From: Novosphingobium kunmingense
Lineage (GTDB): Bacteria; Pseudomonadota; Alphaproteobacteria; Sphingomonadales; Sphingomonadaceae
Length of the DNA stretch: 64,000 nt
Direction: 5' to 3'
Assembly (NCBI RefSeq): GCF_002813245.1
Contig: NZ_PHUF01000002.1
Location: forward strand, 558,001 to 622,000
The position numbers and the translations under genes were made by a program. Shown in pieces: positions 23,237 through 31,595 of this stretch; positions within the stretch are counted from its first letter, which is position 1, and the number at the start of each line of letters is the position of its first letter. Below the pieces are notes generated by a model. The model was not told where the DNA came from and made no database searches. It saw only the letters and a list, made by a program, of their open reading frames with translations.

Positions 23237-24432
23237 GCGCGGATATCCCAGGTGAGACGGTCGCTCGCCGCTTGCATTGCTTGCGTCAGTGCGGCTGTAT
23301 CAGGGGCGCTGGCGCAAAGGACGCCGAGATAGTCCTTGTTGGAATTGGTGACGGTGACTGCATCGCCCGCCCGGCGCAAAGGACGGTAGTTCAGCCAGAC
23401 ATCACCATCATTTTTATGGAACGCATCCGGCGCTTTGATCAGTTCACCGGCTTCCCTCGTCGGGAAGTAGCGCATGGCAGCTGTCCGGTCGCCGGACTCC
23501 AGATCGGGTAGAGCTTCGCCCAAATGTAGCCGGAGGATTGTTTCAAACAGCGAGAAATCGAGTGTTTCCTCGAGCAGGAACTCGCGGCGGTCGCCTACCG
23601 TCCGGTAGTTGATCTCGATCAGCCTGGGCCCGTTGGGAGTGAGAACGAATTCCGTGTGGCATGAACCGAAGCCGACGCCGAATGCCGCAATCTGGTTCAT
23701 GATCGCCGCCTGCTGATCGGCGGCGAGCCAGTTGCCCCATTCGGCAGCCAGTTCGACAAAATGTGGGGGAGGACTCAAGGTGACCCGGAATCCGCCGAGT
23801 GCCCGAATGCTCCGGCCGTCGCCCAGGGTCTCCAATGTATAGAGATCGCCCGAGATATATTCCTCGATAAGCAGGATGCATCCCGGGCGCTCAATCCAGA
23901 CTGCCCGGCAGTACTGGCTGAGTTCGTCGAGGTTATGGACAAGCCGGACAAGTTGGCTGCCAACCCCTTCGCGCGGCTTTACGACACACGGGAACGGAGC
24001 CTCCGTTACAGTCGCCAAGTCAGTCTCGCTTGTGACGACTTTGTGCCACAACATGTCGATGCCATTCTGAGCCAAGAAGACCCGCATCGCCGCCTTGTTC
24101 TTGGCTCGGTAGACGACGCGTTGGTCTTTCCCCGGCAAGCCGAAGTGAACGGCGGCTGTGGCCGTGCTGGTCTGAAGGTGGTCGCTGTTGGAGAAAATGG
24201 CCTTCGGCTTCTGGCCTTCGGCCGCCTCGATGAGAGCGATAGGGTTGAACACATCGCAGGCAATGATCTGATCGGGATAGGCGGGCAAACCCGCTCGCGC
24301 AAAGTGGCGCTCATGCGAATCGGCATGGTCGGTGAGCAGGGTCACGGACAGTCCGAGCCGGCGCGCGGCCGGCAGGAAGCCGTCATTGACGGAGTCGGTG
24401 GGCACATGTGCCACGATCACGAGATTGGCCAA
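23233..24432 (-). CDS. pvsA: ATP-grasp ligase of siderophore synthesis (PvsA-like)
   Basis: 399 residues. ATP-grasp fold: N-terminal Rossmann-like part (NLVIVAHVPTDSVNDGFL), lid and nucleotide residues in FPCVVKPREGVGSQLVRLV (about 147-165) and CILLIEEYISGDLYTLETLGDG, and the Mg-binding CHTEFVLTPNGPRLIEINYRTVGDRR (Glu and Asn). It forms amide bonds via an acyl-phosphate. First gene of the operon, equivalent to pvsA. Start is TTG at 24432 (GGAG 8 bases upstream); no ATG or GTG lies nearby in frame. An ATP-grasp enzyme in place of SbnA/SbnB argues for a vibrioferrin-type rather than staphyloferrin B product. Confidence 0.8.
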   Translation of the reverse strand: MANLVIVAHVPTDSVNDGFLPAARRLGLSVTLLTDHADSHERHFARAGLPAYPDQIIACDVFNPIALIEAAEGQKPKAIFSNSDHLQTSTATAAVHFGLPGKDQRVVYRAKNKAAMRVFLAQNGIDMLWHKVVTSETDLATVTEAPFPCVVKPREGVGSQLVRLVHNLDELSQYCRAVWIERPGCILLIEEYISGDLYTLETLGDGRSIRALGGFRVTLSPPPHFVELAAEWGNWLAADQQAAIMNQIAAFGVGFGSCHTEFVLTPNGPRLIEINYRTVGDRREFLLEETLDFSLFETILRLHLGEALPDLESGDRTAAMRYFPTREAGELIKAPDAFHKNDGDVWLNYRPLRRAGDAVTVTNSNKDYLGVLCASAPDTAALTQAMQAASDRLTWDIRA

Positions 24433-24726
24433 AATGATACTCCGGCAAGAGACTGGTACTAAGGGAGGTATCGGTTGTCTTAGGCAGCGGGCGACGCCCG
24501 TTGGGCATCATGTTGTCACCGATGCATCGATGACGAGTGCCGCCTGGATAGCGCGCCGTGGCCAACGGATTCCCGGCTGGTTCGCCGGGCCGATCTGGCA
24601 TTGAGGAAGCCTCGGCTTGCTACCGCTGAACGCCAGATCATCTCGGCTTCCGCTGCTGGTGCCGCGAAATTTCGTGTCCGCATAGGGCGGTTAGCTCCTC
24701 AATTGGGATGTCGCGGAGCCTTTATC

Positions 24727-24745
24727 GCGAATCATAATCAATAGC
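24727..24745 (-). promoter_or_regulatory. Fur-box-like site upstream of the siderophore operon
   Basis: GCGAATCATAATCAATAGC matches the classical 19-base Fur box at 13 of 19 positions and lies in an AT-rich pocket. It is about 295 bases from the TTG of the first gene, which implies a long leader or another promoter closer in. Confidence 0.5.
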
Positions 24746-25078
24746 AACAACGTAAATATTTCATCCCGGGTCGGGATAATTTATGGCGCGGACGTTGAGA
24801 TGGCTCGGACTTCGATGGCCGCTTTTCGGCCTTCAGCTTGACCCTCGCAGTCGAGGGGGCCGGCAGTTCCGCAGCCAGCAATTCCTGAGAGGAGCCTGCC
24901 AGGGTACCTACCTAGCGGATGCTTCGTTCCCTATCTTGGGCGCCGATGCTCTATTACTTGACAAACTACTGCGGAAATTTGCTGGCTTGTCATTCAGGCA
25001 CGTCACCGCGCACTGGAGAGCGAACCCCATTCAAGGGACACGTAGATTTGAGACCAAGGGTTCCCTCTTCCGGACGAT

Positions 25079-25106
25079 CTGAACCGTTCATGCCGTGAAT
25101 GTTCAG
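25079..25106 (+). promoter_or_regulatory. Bipartite CTGAAC-N17-TTCAG element
   Basis: CTGAAC (25079-25084), 17 bases, TTCAG (25102-25106), 64 bases before the ATG at 25171. The halves form an inverted repeat. Same layout as the elements before three small secreted-protein genes at 12-14 kb. Confidence 0.45.
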
Positions 25107-25170
25107 GCACGGGCTATCGCATGACTGTCACTTTGCCCTCGTCAACGATTGATACGGAAAGGGAACGAAC

Positions 25171-25617
25171 ATGACGCGAGTGAGGGGCATATTGTTGGTG
25201 GGCATCGCGGGACTGAGCGCGTTGGTCTCAGTCCCAACTGCAGCGCTCGCGCAAGAGCGGGTCGTGCGCGAGTATCATTCGTATTCTTACGAATCCGACA
25301 GCGATGATGACGATGACGGCAACTGGCGCGACCATCGTCGCTACCGTGATGAGTACGACTATCATGAGCCGGTCGAATATCGCCGCTCTTATTACTCCGA
25401 AGAGCGTCGCCGCTACGATCGACGCTATCGTGAAAACCGCTACTACCGCGGCGACTGCCGTACCAGCGGCACGACCGGTGCGATCGTTGGCGGCGCGCTG
25501 GGCGCACTGATCGGTCGCGGATTGGATCGCTATGGCGACCGCGCCGCAGGCACCATCCTCGGCGCCGGCGGCGGCGCGGTGATCGGCCACGAAATCGATA
25601 GCAAGCACCGCTGTTAA
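25171..25617 (+). CDS. Glycine-zipper 2TM-domain secreted protein (copy 2)
   Basis: 148 residues. Signal peptide 1-28 (ends AALAQ), then a very acidic-to-basic middle (SDSDDDDDGNWRDHRRYRDEYDY, many Tyr/Arg) and a glycine-zipper pair near the C-terminus (TGAIVGGALGALIG, then DRAAGTILGAGGGAVIG), ending in Cys. The zipper is nearly identical to the 13574-13957 protein, while the middle differs in length and sequence. Ribosome site GGGAAC 4-9 bases upstream of the ATG. Envelope role inferred only. Confidence 0.85.
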   Translation: MTRVRGILLVGIAGLSALVSVPTAALAQERVVREYHSYSYESDSDDDDDGNWRDHRRYRDEYDYHEPVEYRRSYYSEERRRYDRRYRENRYYRGDCRTSGTTGAIVGGALGALIGRGLDRYGDRAAGTILGAGGGAVIGHEIDSKHRC

Positions 25618-25638
25618 GCAAGCCGCAGCTTGTAATGA

Positions 25639-25669
25639 GGGAGCGATACAGGCCAGTCGTGTCGCTCCC
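25639..25669 (+). terminator. Stem-loop after the Gly-zipper gene
   Basis: GGGAGCGA (25639-25646) pairs perfectly with TCGCTCCC (25662-25669) 21 bases after the stop. No T-run follows, so it may be a transcript-stabilising hairpin instead of an intrinsic terminator. Confidence 0.4.
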
Positions 25670-25895
25670 GAAGCTCCAACGCTGTGTCCTCGAAGGGGCC
25701 TGTGTTCGGGCGATTGAATGACCGGACTGTTGGCGATCAGAGAGCCTTCCACTCAACAGCTAGGGGGCCTGGCAACCCGGGGGCATCCACACCACTGCCT
25801 CGTCGTTGCTGGTCACAAAGTGCCGACTATGCATTCCGTGTGAACGGTGATAGGTGCGCCCGCAGGAATCGGCATTTGCTGGTTTCTGATTGATC

Positions 25896-26102
25896 GCGCC
25901 GGTGCCCTGAGAAGGGCTTAATCGGGAATGCGGTGCGGGGTTTTCCTCCAAATCCGCGGCTGTCCCTGCAACTGTAAGCGGATAGCGCGATGCACATAGC
26001 TCCTCCTTGAAGGAGCAGCCACTGGGCCGGACGCTAAATCATGCGAGGCCTGGGAAGGCGTGCATCAAGCTGTGACCCGCGAGCCAGGAGACCTGCCGGC
26101 GT
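25896..26102 (+). promoter_or_regulatory. Cobalamin riboswitch aptamer 1
   Basis: Contains the diagnostic cobalamin aptamer strings in order: GGTGCCC, TTAATCGGGAATGCGGTG, CCGCGGCTGTCCCTGCAACTGTAAGCGGAT, AGCCACTGGGCC, GGGAAGGCG, and the B12-box GAGCCAGGAGACCTGCCGGCG (given here as segments around 26081-26101). It precedes a TonB receptor, PepSY protein and Ni/Co transporter, so repression by adenosylcobalamin or related corrinoid is inferred. Nearly identical to the aptamer at 31596. Confidence 0.93.
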
Positions 26103-26287
26103 CTGGTCGCTCTTGCCTGGTCCAGGGGATGGCCGCGGCACGGTGAACTCCGTCTGAGCGACGAACGAGCGGCTGGGGCCGCATCGGAGACGTGCGTCGG
26201 CCGCCCTTGGCGTCCGGCCGCCGCGCGTGCCGGCCGTTCGCGAACGGTACGCCCCCGTCACGTCGCAAGACGCCGGGGGACTATTTT
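26103..26287 (+). promoter_or_regulatory. Expression platform of riboswitch 1
   Basis: A 7-base stem GTCGCTC (26106-26112)/GAGCGAC (26156-26162) is shared with riboswitch 2. Then comes a 14-base palindrome CCGTTCGCGAACGG (26234-26247), and 4 bases later a hairpin CCCCC (26252-26256)/GGGGG (26275-26279) with inner CGTC/GACG. The GGGGG is the ribosome site of the GTG at 26288, so translation control by site masking is likely. Confidence 0.6.
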
Positions 26288-28429
26288 GTGATCAAGACCA
26301 TTCTTTCCAGCGGTGCGGTTGCCGCGCTTCTCTTGCCTACCCTTGCTCATGCCGAAGCGGCATCCGAGGCAGGCGACAAATCCGATATCCTCGTATTCGG
26401 CACACACACCGATGATGCCAACACGCCAACGCAAACGGGAAGTCGCCTCGGCCTCACGGTCCTGGAGACGCCTGCCAGCGTCGAGACATTGACCGGCAAT
26501 GAGATCCGCGCGCGCGGTGATCTGTCGATCGTCGACGCTGTGACGCGGGCGACGGGAATTAGCTCGGTCGCCAATCCCGGCAATGGGGGCACCGGCCTTG
26601 CCGCGCGCGGGTTCAGCGGACCGGGCTCCATCATGCAGCTTTATGACGGTGTGCGCCTCTATCCGGGCGCCGGCACAGTTACTTTTCCGACCGATCCTTG
26701 GACGGTGGATCGGATCGAAGTGCTACGCGGCCCCGCCTCGGTACTCTACGGCCAGGGTGCAATCGGCGGCGCGGTCAATGTCATCTCCAAGAAGCCGAAC
26801 GCCGGCCATACCGAGTTCGAGGCGGAGGCCGGCTATGGCTCCCAGGACAGCTGGCGCATCGCGGCAGGCGTCGGCGGACCGGTCGATGATCTGATCGCCT
26901 ATCGGTTCGACATCAGCCGGATGCAATCCGACGGCTGGGTCGATCGTGGGAATTCGAAGGGGCTGGCGATCTCCGGCTCGGTGCAGCTGCAACCGGCCGA
27001 CTCCCTGACCGTCACCTTGTCCGATGATTACAGCGATCAGGAGCCGATGCTCTATTTCGGCACGCCGTTGATCAATGGCAGGCTGGACGAACGCAACAAG
27101 CGCCGGAACTACAATGTCACCGACGCGCTGATGCGCTTCAGGGACAACCGGACGACGATCCGGGTAGAGTGGGCGCCAAGCGATTCCGTCAGTGTCCGCA
27201 GCACCGCCTACCGTCTGACCACGCATCGCAAGTGGCGCAATCTCGAAAGCTATTTCTGGAATGGCGCCACCGGGAAGATTGATCGGTTTGATTTCTTCGG
27301 CATCGATCATGATCAGACGCAGATCGGCAACCAGACCGATGTCACTCTCCGCAGCGCCTGGGGCGGATTGAAGAACGAGCTGCTGGTCGGCTTCGACGTC
27401 AACAGCATCAAGTTCAGGCATTCCAACGACTTCGATTCCGATCCGCCGCCGCCCGGCTTCGCCGAGCCGGTCGACCCGTTCACCTTCGATCCGGGCCTCT
27501 ATTACAATACGTTTGGGGTGCGTCCCCAATATCGCACCCGGACCCGTCAATATTCACTCTTCGCCGAGGATCGGCTGACGATCAGTGACCAGCTCTCGGT
27601 ATCGGCGGGCATCAATTTCGATCGCGCCAACGTGAAGCGCTATGTCACGAGCTATGGCCCGGGCGGCGCAACGATAGAGACGCTGCGGCTCGACAAGACG
27701 TTGCACAACATCACCTGGCGGGTGGGTGCGGTCTACCAGCCAACCCCGGCACTTTCGCTCTATGGCCAATATGCGACTGCCGTCGATCCGCTGGGCTCGT
27801 TGATCACTTTCTCCATCGGGCAGGCGGCGTTCAAGAATACCACGGGCGATCAGGTCGAGGCCGGGATCAAGGCCAGCTTCCTCGGCGGCCGCGGGCTGGC
27901 GACGTTCGCTGCCTATCGGATCGTCAAGAAGAACCTGCTCGCAACGGTTCCGGGCAGCCTGCCGCCAAGGCAAGACCAAGTGGGGCAGCGCTCGGCGAAG
28001 GGGCTGGAGGCCTCGCTGACGCTGGACCTCCCCGGCGGCTTCGGGATCGACGCCAACGGCACAATCCTCGACGCGCGTTTCGATGAGTTTCTGAGCGGCG
28101 GCACGTCGTTTAACGGCAAGACTCCGCCCAACGTGCCCGAGACGACCGCCAATCTCTGGTTGCGCTACGACGTCACCGCGCGGCTCCAGACGCGCCTTGG
28201 ACTGCGCTATGTCGGTCGAACCTTTTCGGACAACGCCAACCAGTTCCGTGTGCCCGGCTATGCGGTGGTGGATGGCGGCATTTCATTCGCGGTGACGAAG
28301 AATATCGCGGCCAACTTGCGGGTCTACAATCTGTTCGACAAGGATTACGCGAGCACCACCTACAATGACGAGCAATGGCTGCTCGGGCGGCCACGCTCGG
28401 CCGACTTTTCGATCAGCGCGCGATTCTGA
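26288..28429 (+). CDS. TonB-dependent receptor under cobalamin riboswitch control (probable cobalt-chelate or corrinoid receptor)
   Basis: 713 residues from GTG at 26288 (GGGGGAC upstream); the in-frame ATG at 26192 lies inside the riboswitch platform and is rejected. Signal peptide 1-21 (ends LAHA), TonB box DILVFG, and a plug with LETPASVETLTGNEIRARGDLSIVDAVTRATGI, ARGFSGPG and RIEVLRGPASVLYGQGAIGGAVNVISKKP. The barrel ends in Phe (ADFSISARF). The plug is of ferric-siderophore type (FhuA/FecA-like) and not the short BtuB type. With a PepSY protein and NiCoT transporter after it, import of a cobalt chelate is as likely as import of B12. Confidence 0.9.
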   Translation: MIKTILSSGAVAALLLPTLAHAEAASEAGDKSDILVFGTHTDDANTPTQTGSRLGLTVLETPASVETLTGNEIRARGDLSIVDAVTRATGISSVANPGNGGTGLAARGFSGPGSIMQLYDGVRLYPGAGTVTFPTDPWTVDRIEVLRGPASVLYGQGAIGGAVNVISKKPNAGHTEFEAEAGYGSQDSWRIAAGVGGPVDDLIAYRFDISRMQSDGWVDRGNSKGLAISGSVQLQPADSLTVTLSDDYSDQEPMLYFGTPLINGRLDERNKRRNYNVTDALMRFRDNRTTIRVEWAPSDSVSVRSTAYRLTTHRKWRNLESYFWNGATGKIDRFDFFGIDHDQTQIGNQTDVTLRSAWGGLKNELLVGFDVNSIKFRHSNDFDSDPPPPGFAEPVDPFTFDPGLYYNTFGVRPQYRTRTRQYSLFAEDRLTISDQLSVSAGINFDRANVKRYVTSYGPGGATIETLRLDKTLHNITWRVGAVYQPTPALSLYGQYATAVDPLGSLITFSIGQAAFKNTTGDQVEAGIKASFLGGRGLATFAAYRIVKKNLLATVPGSLPPRQDQVGQRSAKGLEASLTLDLPGGFGIDANGTILDARFDEFLSGGTSFNGKTPPNVPETTANLWLRYDVTARLQTRLGLRYVGRTFSDNANQFRVPGYAVVDGGISFAVTKNIAANLRVYNLFDKDYASTTYNDEQWLLGRPRSADFSISARF

Positions 28430-28431
28430 CC

Positions 28432-30003
28432 GTGCACGGCGTCACGAAACCCGTGACGGCACCACGCCCGCACAGCCGAGGCAGGCTGTTGCGGGCGCTG
28501 CTCGTCCTGCACCGCTGGATGGGTGTCATCATCGGCGCGGTGATGACGCTGTGGTGCCTCACAGGGTTCGTGATGCTCTATGTCGACTATCCCCGGCTGC
28601 TGCCTGCCGAGCAGTTGCGGGGCTTGTCTCCCCTGCATTTGCCGGCGGGTGGCAGCCTGTCACGGATCACCCTGCCACCTGACACCGGCCTGGCATCTGC
28701 CCGCCTCGAGATGGTCGCAGGCAAGCCCGTGCTGCGGGTCGTGCCGGAAAAGAGTGGTGGACGCACGATCTGGCAGATGCGCGCCACACCGCAAAGCTAT
28801 GACCTGGGGTCCGGCGCGCTGCTGGCACCGTTGTCCCGCGAAGACCTCGGCAAGGTCGGGACGGAATTCGGGCGGAACGTCGGGATCGACGGACCGGTGG
28901 CGGCGATCGTGCCGATTTCCGTCGATCAATGGACCGTCCAGGCCTTTCGCGCCAACCGTCCACTCTATCGGGTCGACTATGCCGATGCCGCAGGATCGAC
29001 GGCCTACATCGCCGGCCTGACTGGAGAAGTCGTCCAGAAAACGACCCGATTTGAGCGGTTCTGGGGCTGGCTAGGTGCAGTGCCGCACTGGCTTTACCCG
29101 ACGGTGCTGCGCCAGAACCCCACCGCCTGGAGCCAGGCGGTCATCTGGACGTCGCTGATCGGCTGCTTCCTGACCGTTACCGGGATCTGGGTCGGGATTA
29201 GCCGATTAAGGCGAGGCAAGGATGGAACGATAGGGTCGCCCTATCGCGGCCTGTGGTGGTGGCATCATATGGCGGGGTTGGTCTTTGGCCTGCTCGCCCT
29301 CACCTGGGTTGGCAGCGGCCTGTTCTCGATGAGCCCCTGGGGCCTGTTCGACAGCGATGCCGGGCTAGTCGAGCGTCAGCGCCTTGCGGGCGCCATGCGC
29401 TGGACCGACATACGAGCGGCGCTGGCCAACGTGAACCAGCTCCCCATCGATACAGTCCGTGTGGAGAGCGCACCGCTCGGCGGGAAAATGGCGTTTGTCG
29501 CCATTGCGGCAGATGGCCGCATGGTGCGGCTGGACAGTTCGGGCAGGCCCGCGATCCTGACCAGGGCCGATGTCGCCGCAGCCTTGCAGAATGGTCCTCG
29601 CGTCGTGTCGCTTGCCCTGCTGTCCGAGGGTGACAGCTATTATTACGCCCACAAGGAGCGGGTGCGATTGCCTGTGTGGCGAGCTGTGCTGGCCGATCCG
29701 CAAGCCACACGCGTCTACATCGACGCGGGGTCTGGCACTTTGCTGCGCGCGGTCGATGGCACCGGTCGTGCCGAACGCTGGCTGTGGAACGCGCCGCACA
29801 GCTTTGATCTGCCCGGCCTGCGCCAGGGCCTCTTGCGGTACATCATCATCCTGCCCTTGCTCGCAGCCGTCACCCTGGTCTGCGGGACCGGAGCCTGGAT
29901 GGGCATGCGCAAGCTTGGCTGCGACCTGTGGCGTATTTGTCGCCGTATCCGGCGACGGTTGTCCCGCCGCTCATTCTTCCTTCGATCACGGAGCCAGTCA
30001 TGA
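28432..30003 (+). CDS. PepSY-domain inner-membrane protein (probable reductase paired with the receptor)
   Basis: 523 residues if started at GTG 28432, 2 bases after the receptor stop. No strong ribosome site is visible, which suggests coupling. Four-helix PepSY_TM layout with long periplasmic loops: RALLVLHRWMGVIIGAVMTLWCLTGFVMLYVD, GAVPHWLYPTVLRQN, WWWHHMAGLVFGLLALTWVGSGLFSMSPWG, and FDLPGLRQGLLRYIIILPLLAAVTLVCGTGAWMG. The His residues near membrane faces are typical. It is a distant paralogue of the 9257-10447 protein and belongs to the riboswitch-controlled unit, so a metal-chelate reduction step serving cobalt uptake is a reasonable inference. It overlaps the NiCoT gene by 4 bases. Confidence 0.8.
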   Translation: MHGVTKPVTAPRPHSRGRLLRALLVLHRWMGVIIGAVMTLWCLTGFVMLYVDYPRLLPAEQLRGLSPLHLPAGGSLSRITLPPDTGLASARLEMVAGKPVLRVVPEKSGGRTIWQMRATPQSYDLGSGALLAPLSREDLGKVGTEFGRNVGIDGPVAAIVPISVDQWTVQAFRANRPLYRVDYADAAGSTAYIAGLTGEVVQKTTRFERFWGWLGAVPHWLYPTVLRQNPTAWSQAVIWTSLIGCFLTVTGIWVGISRLRRGKDGTIGSPYRGLWWWHHMAGLVFGLLALTWVGSGLFSMSPWGLFDSDAGLVERQRLAGAMRWTDIRAALANVNQLPIDTVRVESAPLGGKMAFVAIAADGRMVRLDSSGRPAILTRADVAAALQNGPRVVSLALLSEGDSYYYAHKERVRLPVWRAVLADPQATRVYIDAGSGTLLRAVDGTGRAERWLWNAPHSFDLPGLRQGLLRYIIILPLLAAVTLVCGTGAWMGMRKLGCDLWRICRRIRRRLSRRSFFLRSRSQS

Positions 30004-31043
30004 TCTCATCGGCCGCATCGGCTTCGCTGTCCTTGCGCCGACGGATCGGCGCCGTGTTCACGGGTTTGATCGCCGCAAACATTGCGGTCTGGGTCTGGGC
30101 ATATAGCCTTTTTCACGCGCAGCCCCTGATGTTGGGCACTGCCTTGCTTGCCTGGGGACTTGGCCTGCGTCACGCGGTCGATGCCGATCATATTGCTGCC
30201 ATCGACAACGTGACCCGCAAGCTGATGCAGGATGGTCAGCGCCCGATTTCGGTCGGCTTTTGGTTTGCGATCGGGCATTCGGGAATCATCGCCATAGCGT
30301 CGATCACCATCGCGCTGACGACCAGCGCATTGTCGCGCTTCGATGCGTTCAAGGACATCGGCGGCATGGTGGCGACGATGATTTCCGCACTTTTTCTTTT
30401 CGCCATCGCCGGCATGAACCTTGTCATCCTGCGCTCCGTCTGGCGAACCTTTGCCCATGTTCGCGCGGGCGGCGACTATGCCGAAGACGATCTTGATCTG
30501 CTGATGGGGTCGCGCGGCCTGCTGGCGCGTCTCTTCAGGCCGATGTTCCGGCTCGTGAACAAGAGCTGGCATATGGCCCCGCTGGGTTTTCTGTTCGGGC
30601 TGGGGTTCGACACCGCAACCGAAGTCGCCATTCTGGGCATGTCGGCCAGCCAGGCTGCCAACGGCCTGTCGATCGGCACAATCCTGGTCCTGCCTGCGCT
30701 GTTCGCGGTCGGCATGGCGCTGATCGATACGGCGGACGGCGTGGTCATGCTGGGCGCTTATGAATGGGCCTTCGTGAAGCCGATCCGCAAGCTCTATTAC
30801 AACATCACCATCACCCTGATTTCGGCGATCGTGGCAATCGTCATCGGCGGCATCGAGGCAATGGTCCTGATCGGCGACAAGCTTGGGCTAGCGGGATGGC
30901 CATGGAGCCTTGCCGCGAAACTGGGAGAGAACTTCAACAGCCTCGGCTTCGCCATCATCGGGCTTTTTGTGCTCTGTTGGCTTGCCAGCTTCGCGATCTA
31001 TCGCTGGAAGCGCTTCGACGAGATTGAGGTGTCTGTTGCCTGA
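30000..31043 (+). CDS. NiCoT-family nickel/cobalt transporter
   Basis: 347 residues from the ATG at 30000 (GGAG upstream), eight predicted helices. Family signature LGLRHAVDADHIAAIDNVTRKL (RHAxDADHI, metal-selecting) lies in helix 2, with FWFAIGHSGIIA, LGFLFGLGFDTATEVA (LGFDTATE) and GMALIDTADGVVMLGAYEWAF following, all four NiCoT motifs. Riboswitch control and the following cob operon point to cobalt as the main substrate. A charged cytoplasmic loop sits at about 155-180. HoxN/NixA/NicT relatives carry Ni and Co in differing ratios that sequence does not settle. Confidence 0.93.
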   Translation: MISSAASASLSLRRRIGAVFTGLIAANIAVWVWAYSLFHAQPLMLGTALLAWGLGLRHAVDADHIAAIDNVTRKLMQDGQRPISVGFWFAIGHSGIIAIASITIALTTSALSRFDAFKDIGGMVATMISALFLFAIAGMNLVILRSVWRTFAHVRAGGDYAEDDLDLLMGSRGLLARLFRPMFRLVNKSWHMAPLGFLFGLGFDTATEVAILGMSASQAANGLSIGTILVLPALFAVGMALIDTADGVVMLGAYEWAFVKPIRKLYYNITITLISAIVAIVIGGIEAMVLIGDKLGLAGWPWSLAAKLGENFNSLGFAIIGLFVLCWLASFAIYRWKRFDEIEVSVA

Positions 31044-31554
31044 CCGTACCCGCGTGGACCGTTGCGTCATACTCAGGTGCGACGACAAGTCCTGCACCGT
31101 CTCGATCGATCTCGACGTCCGCATGCCGCTCGGGCTTCGCGTGCATCGCGGCGAATGCAAAGCGGTGATCCGGATGTTGATGACGCGTTCTGCCGGAACT
31201 TTCGTCAAATCCAATCAAAGCTGTGTGTTCGATCCGGATTCAAGGCAGGCCGCGGAAAATCTTGCCCATGATATCCGGGAACGGTTTTTCCGGATAGCGC
31301 ACAAGCCCGTCAGCCAGCGGCAGGTTGAGGATGTTCTCAGCATCACCTCCCGTGAGCGGATACGGTGGGGCAAGGATGGCCGGCTGCCTCGATCAGGCAC
31401 CGCCAGAATACGGAAGGGCAGAACCGAAATTTCGCTTTGGACCTATCCCTGCGATGCGATCGAGCGTCTGGCCGCCGATCCAGCTGAGATAAGTCGGTGG
31501 CGCGAAACCGATGAAGCAACAACATCAATTGGCGTGGCCGCTATTTTCGTTTAG
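31036..31554 (+). CDS. Unknown protein in the riboswitch-controlled cobalt-uptake unit
   Basis: 172 residues if started at TTG 31036, which has GAGG 7-10 bases upstream and overlaps the NiCoT stop by 8 bases. GTG 31054 is an alternative. The N-terminal half has spaced Cys (RCVILRCDDKSCTVSI, GECKAV, NQSCVFD). The C-terminal half (about 115-165) contains SQRQVEDVLSITSRERIRWGKDGRLP then ISLWTYPCDAIERLAA, which resembles a MerR/excisionase-like winged helix. No signal peptide or membrane helix. I do not recognise a family. Position suggests a regulator or cobalt-linked factor; that is a guess from context. Confidence 0.55.
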   Translation: MPDRTRVDRCVILRCDDKSCTVSIDLDVRMPLGLRVHRGECKAVIRMLMTRSAGTFVKSNQSCVFDPDSRQAAENLAHDIRERFFRIAHKPVSQRQVEDVLSITSRERIRWGKDGRLPRSGTARIRKGRTEISLWTYPCDAIERLAADPAEISRWRETDEATTSIGVAAIFV

Positions 31555-31568
31555 GGCGGTCCGCGAAA

Positions 31569-31584
31569 GGCGGGGTATCCCGCC
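31569..31584 (+). terminator. Short stem-loop between the uptake unit and riboswitch 2
   Basis: GGCGGG-GTAT-CCCGCC, a perfect 6-base GC stem 15 bases after the stop of the unknown gene, followed by CTTCAA. Could end the uptake transcript; the weak T content keeps confidence low. Confidence 0.4.
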
Positions 31585-31595
31585 CTTCAATGATC

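Larger units (their letters stand above)
24433..25170. other. 738-base intergenic region between the siderophore operon and the Gly-zipper gene
   Basis: No convincing gene. It holds the AT-rich Fur-like site at 24727-24745 and the bipartite element at 25079-25106. The open frame 24783-25082 (99 codons) has no ribosome site or recognisable motif. The operon leader would be roughly 250-300 bases if transcription starts at the Fur-like site. Confidence 0.6.

Noticed and set aside
16459..24432. Interpretation as a plain staphyloferrin B operon
   Set aside because: Only two NIS synthetases, no SbnA/SbnB, and an ATP-grasp gene in first place; order fits pvsABCDE better.
24783..25082. Possible 99-residue gene in the intergenic region
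   Set aside because: No ribosome site, no motif, Arg-rich chance composition; it overlaps the promoter element at 25079.
26723..27550. Minus-strand 275-codon frame inside the third receptor
   Set aside because: Shadow of the receptor gene; composition mirrors its codons and no start signal is present.
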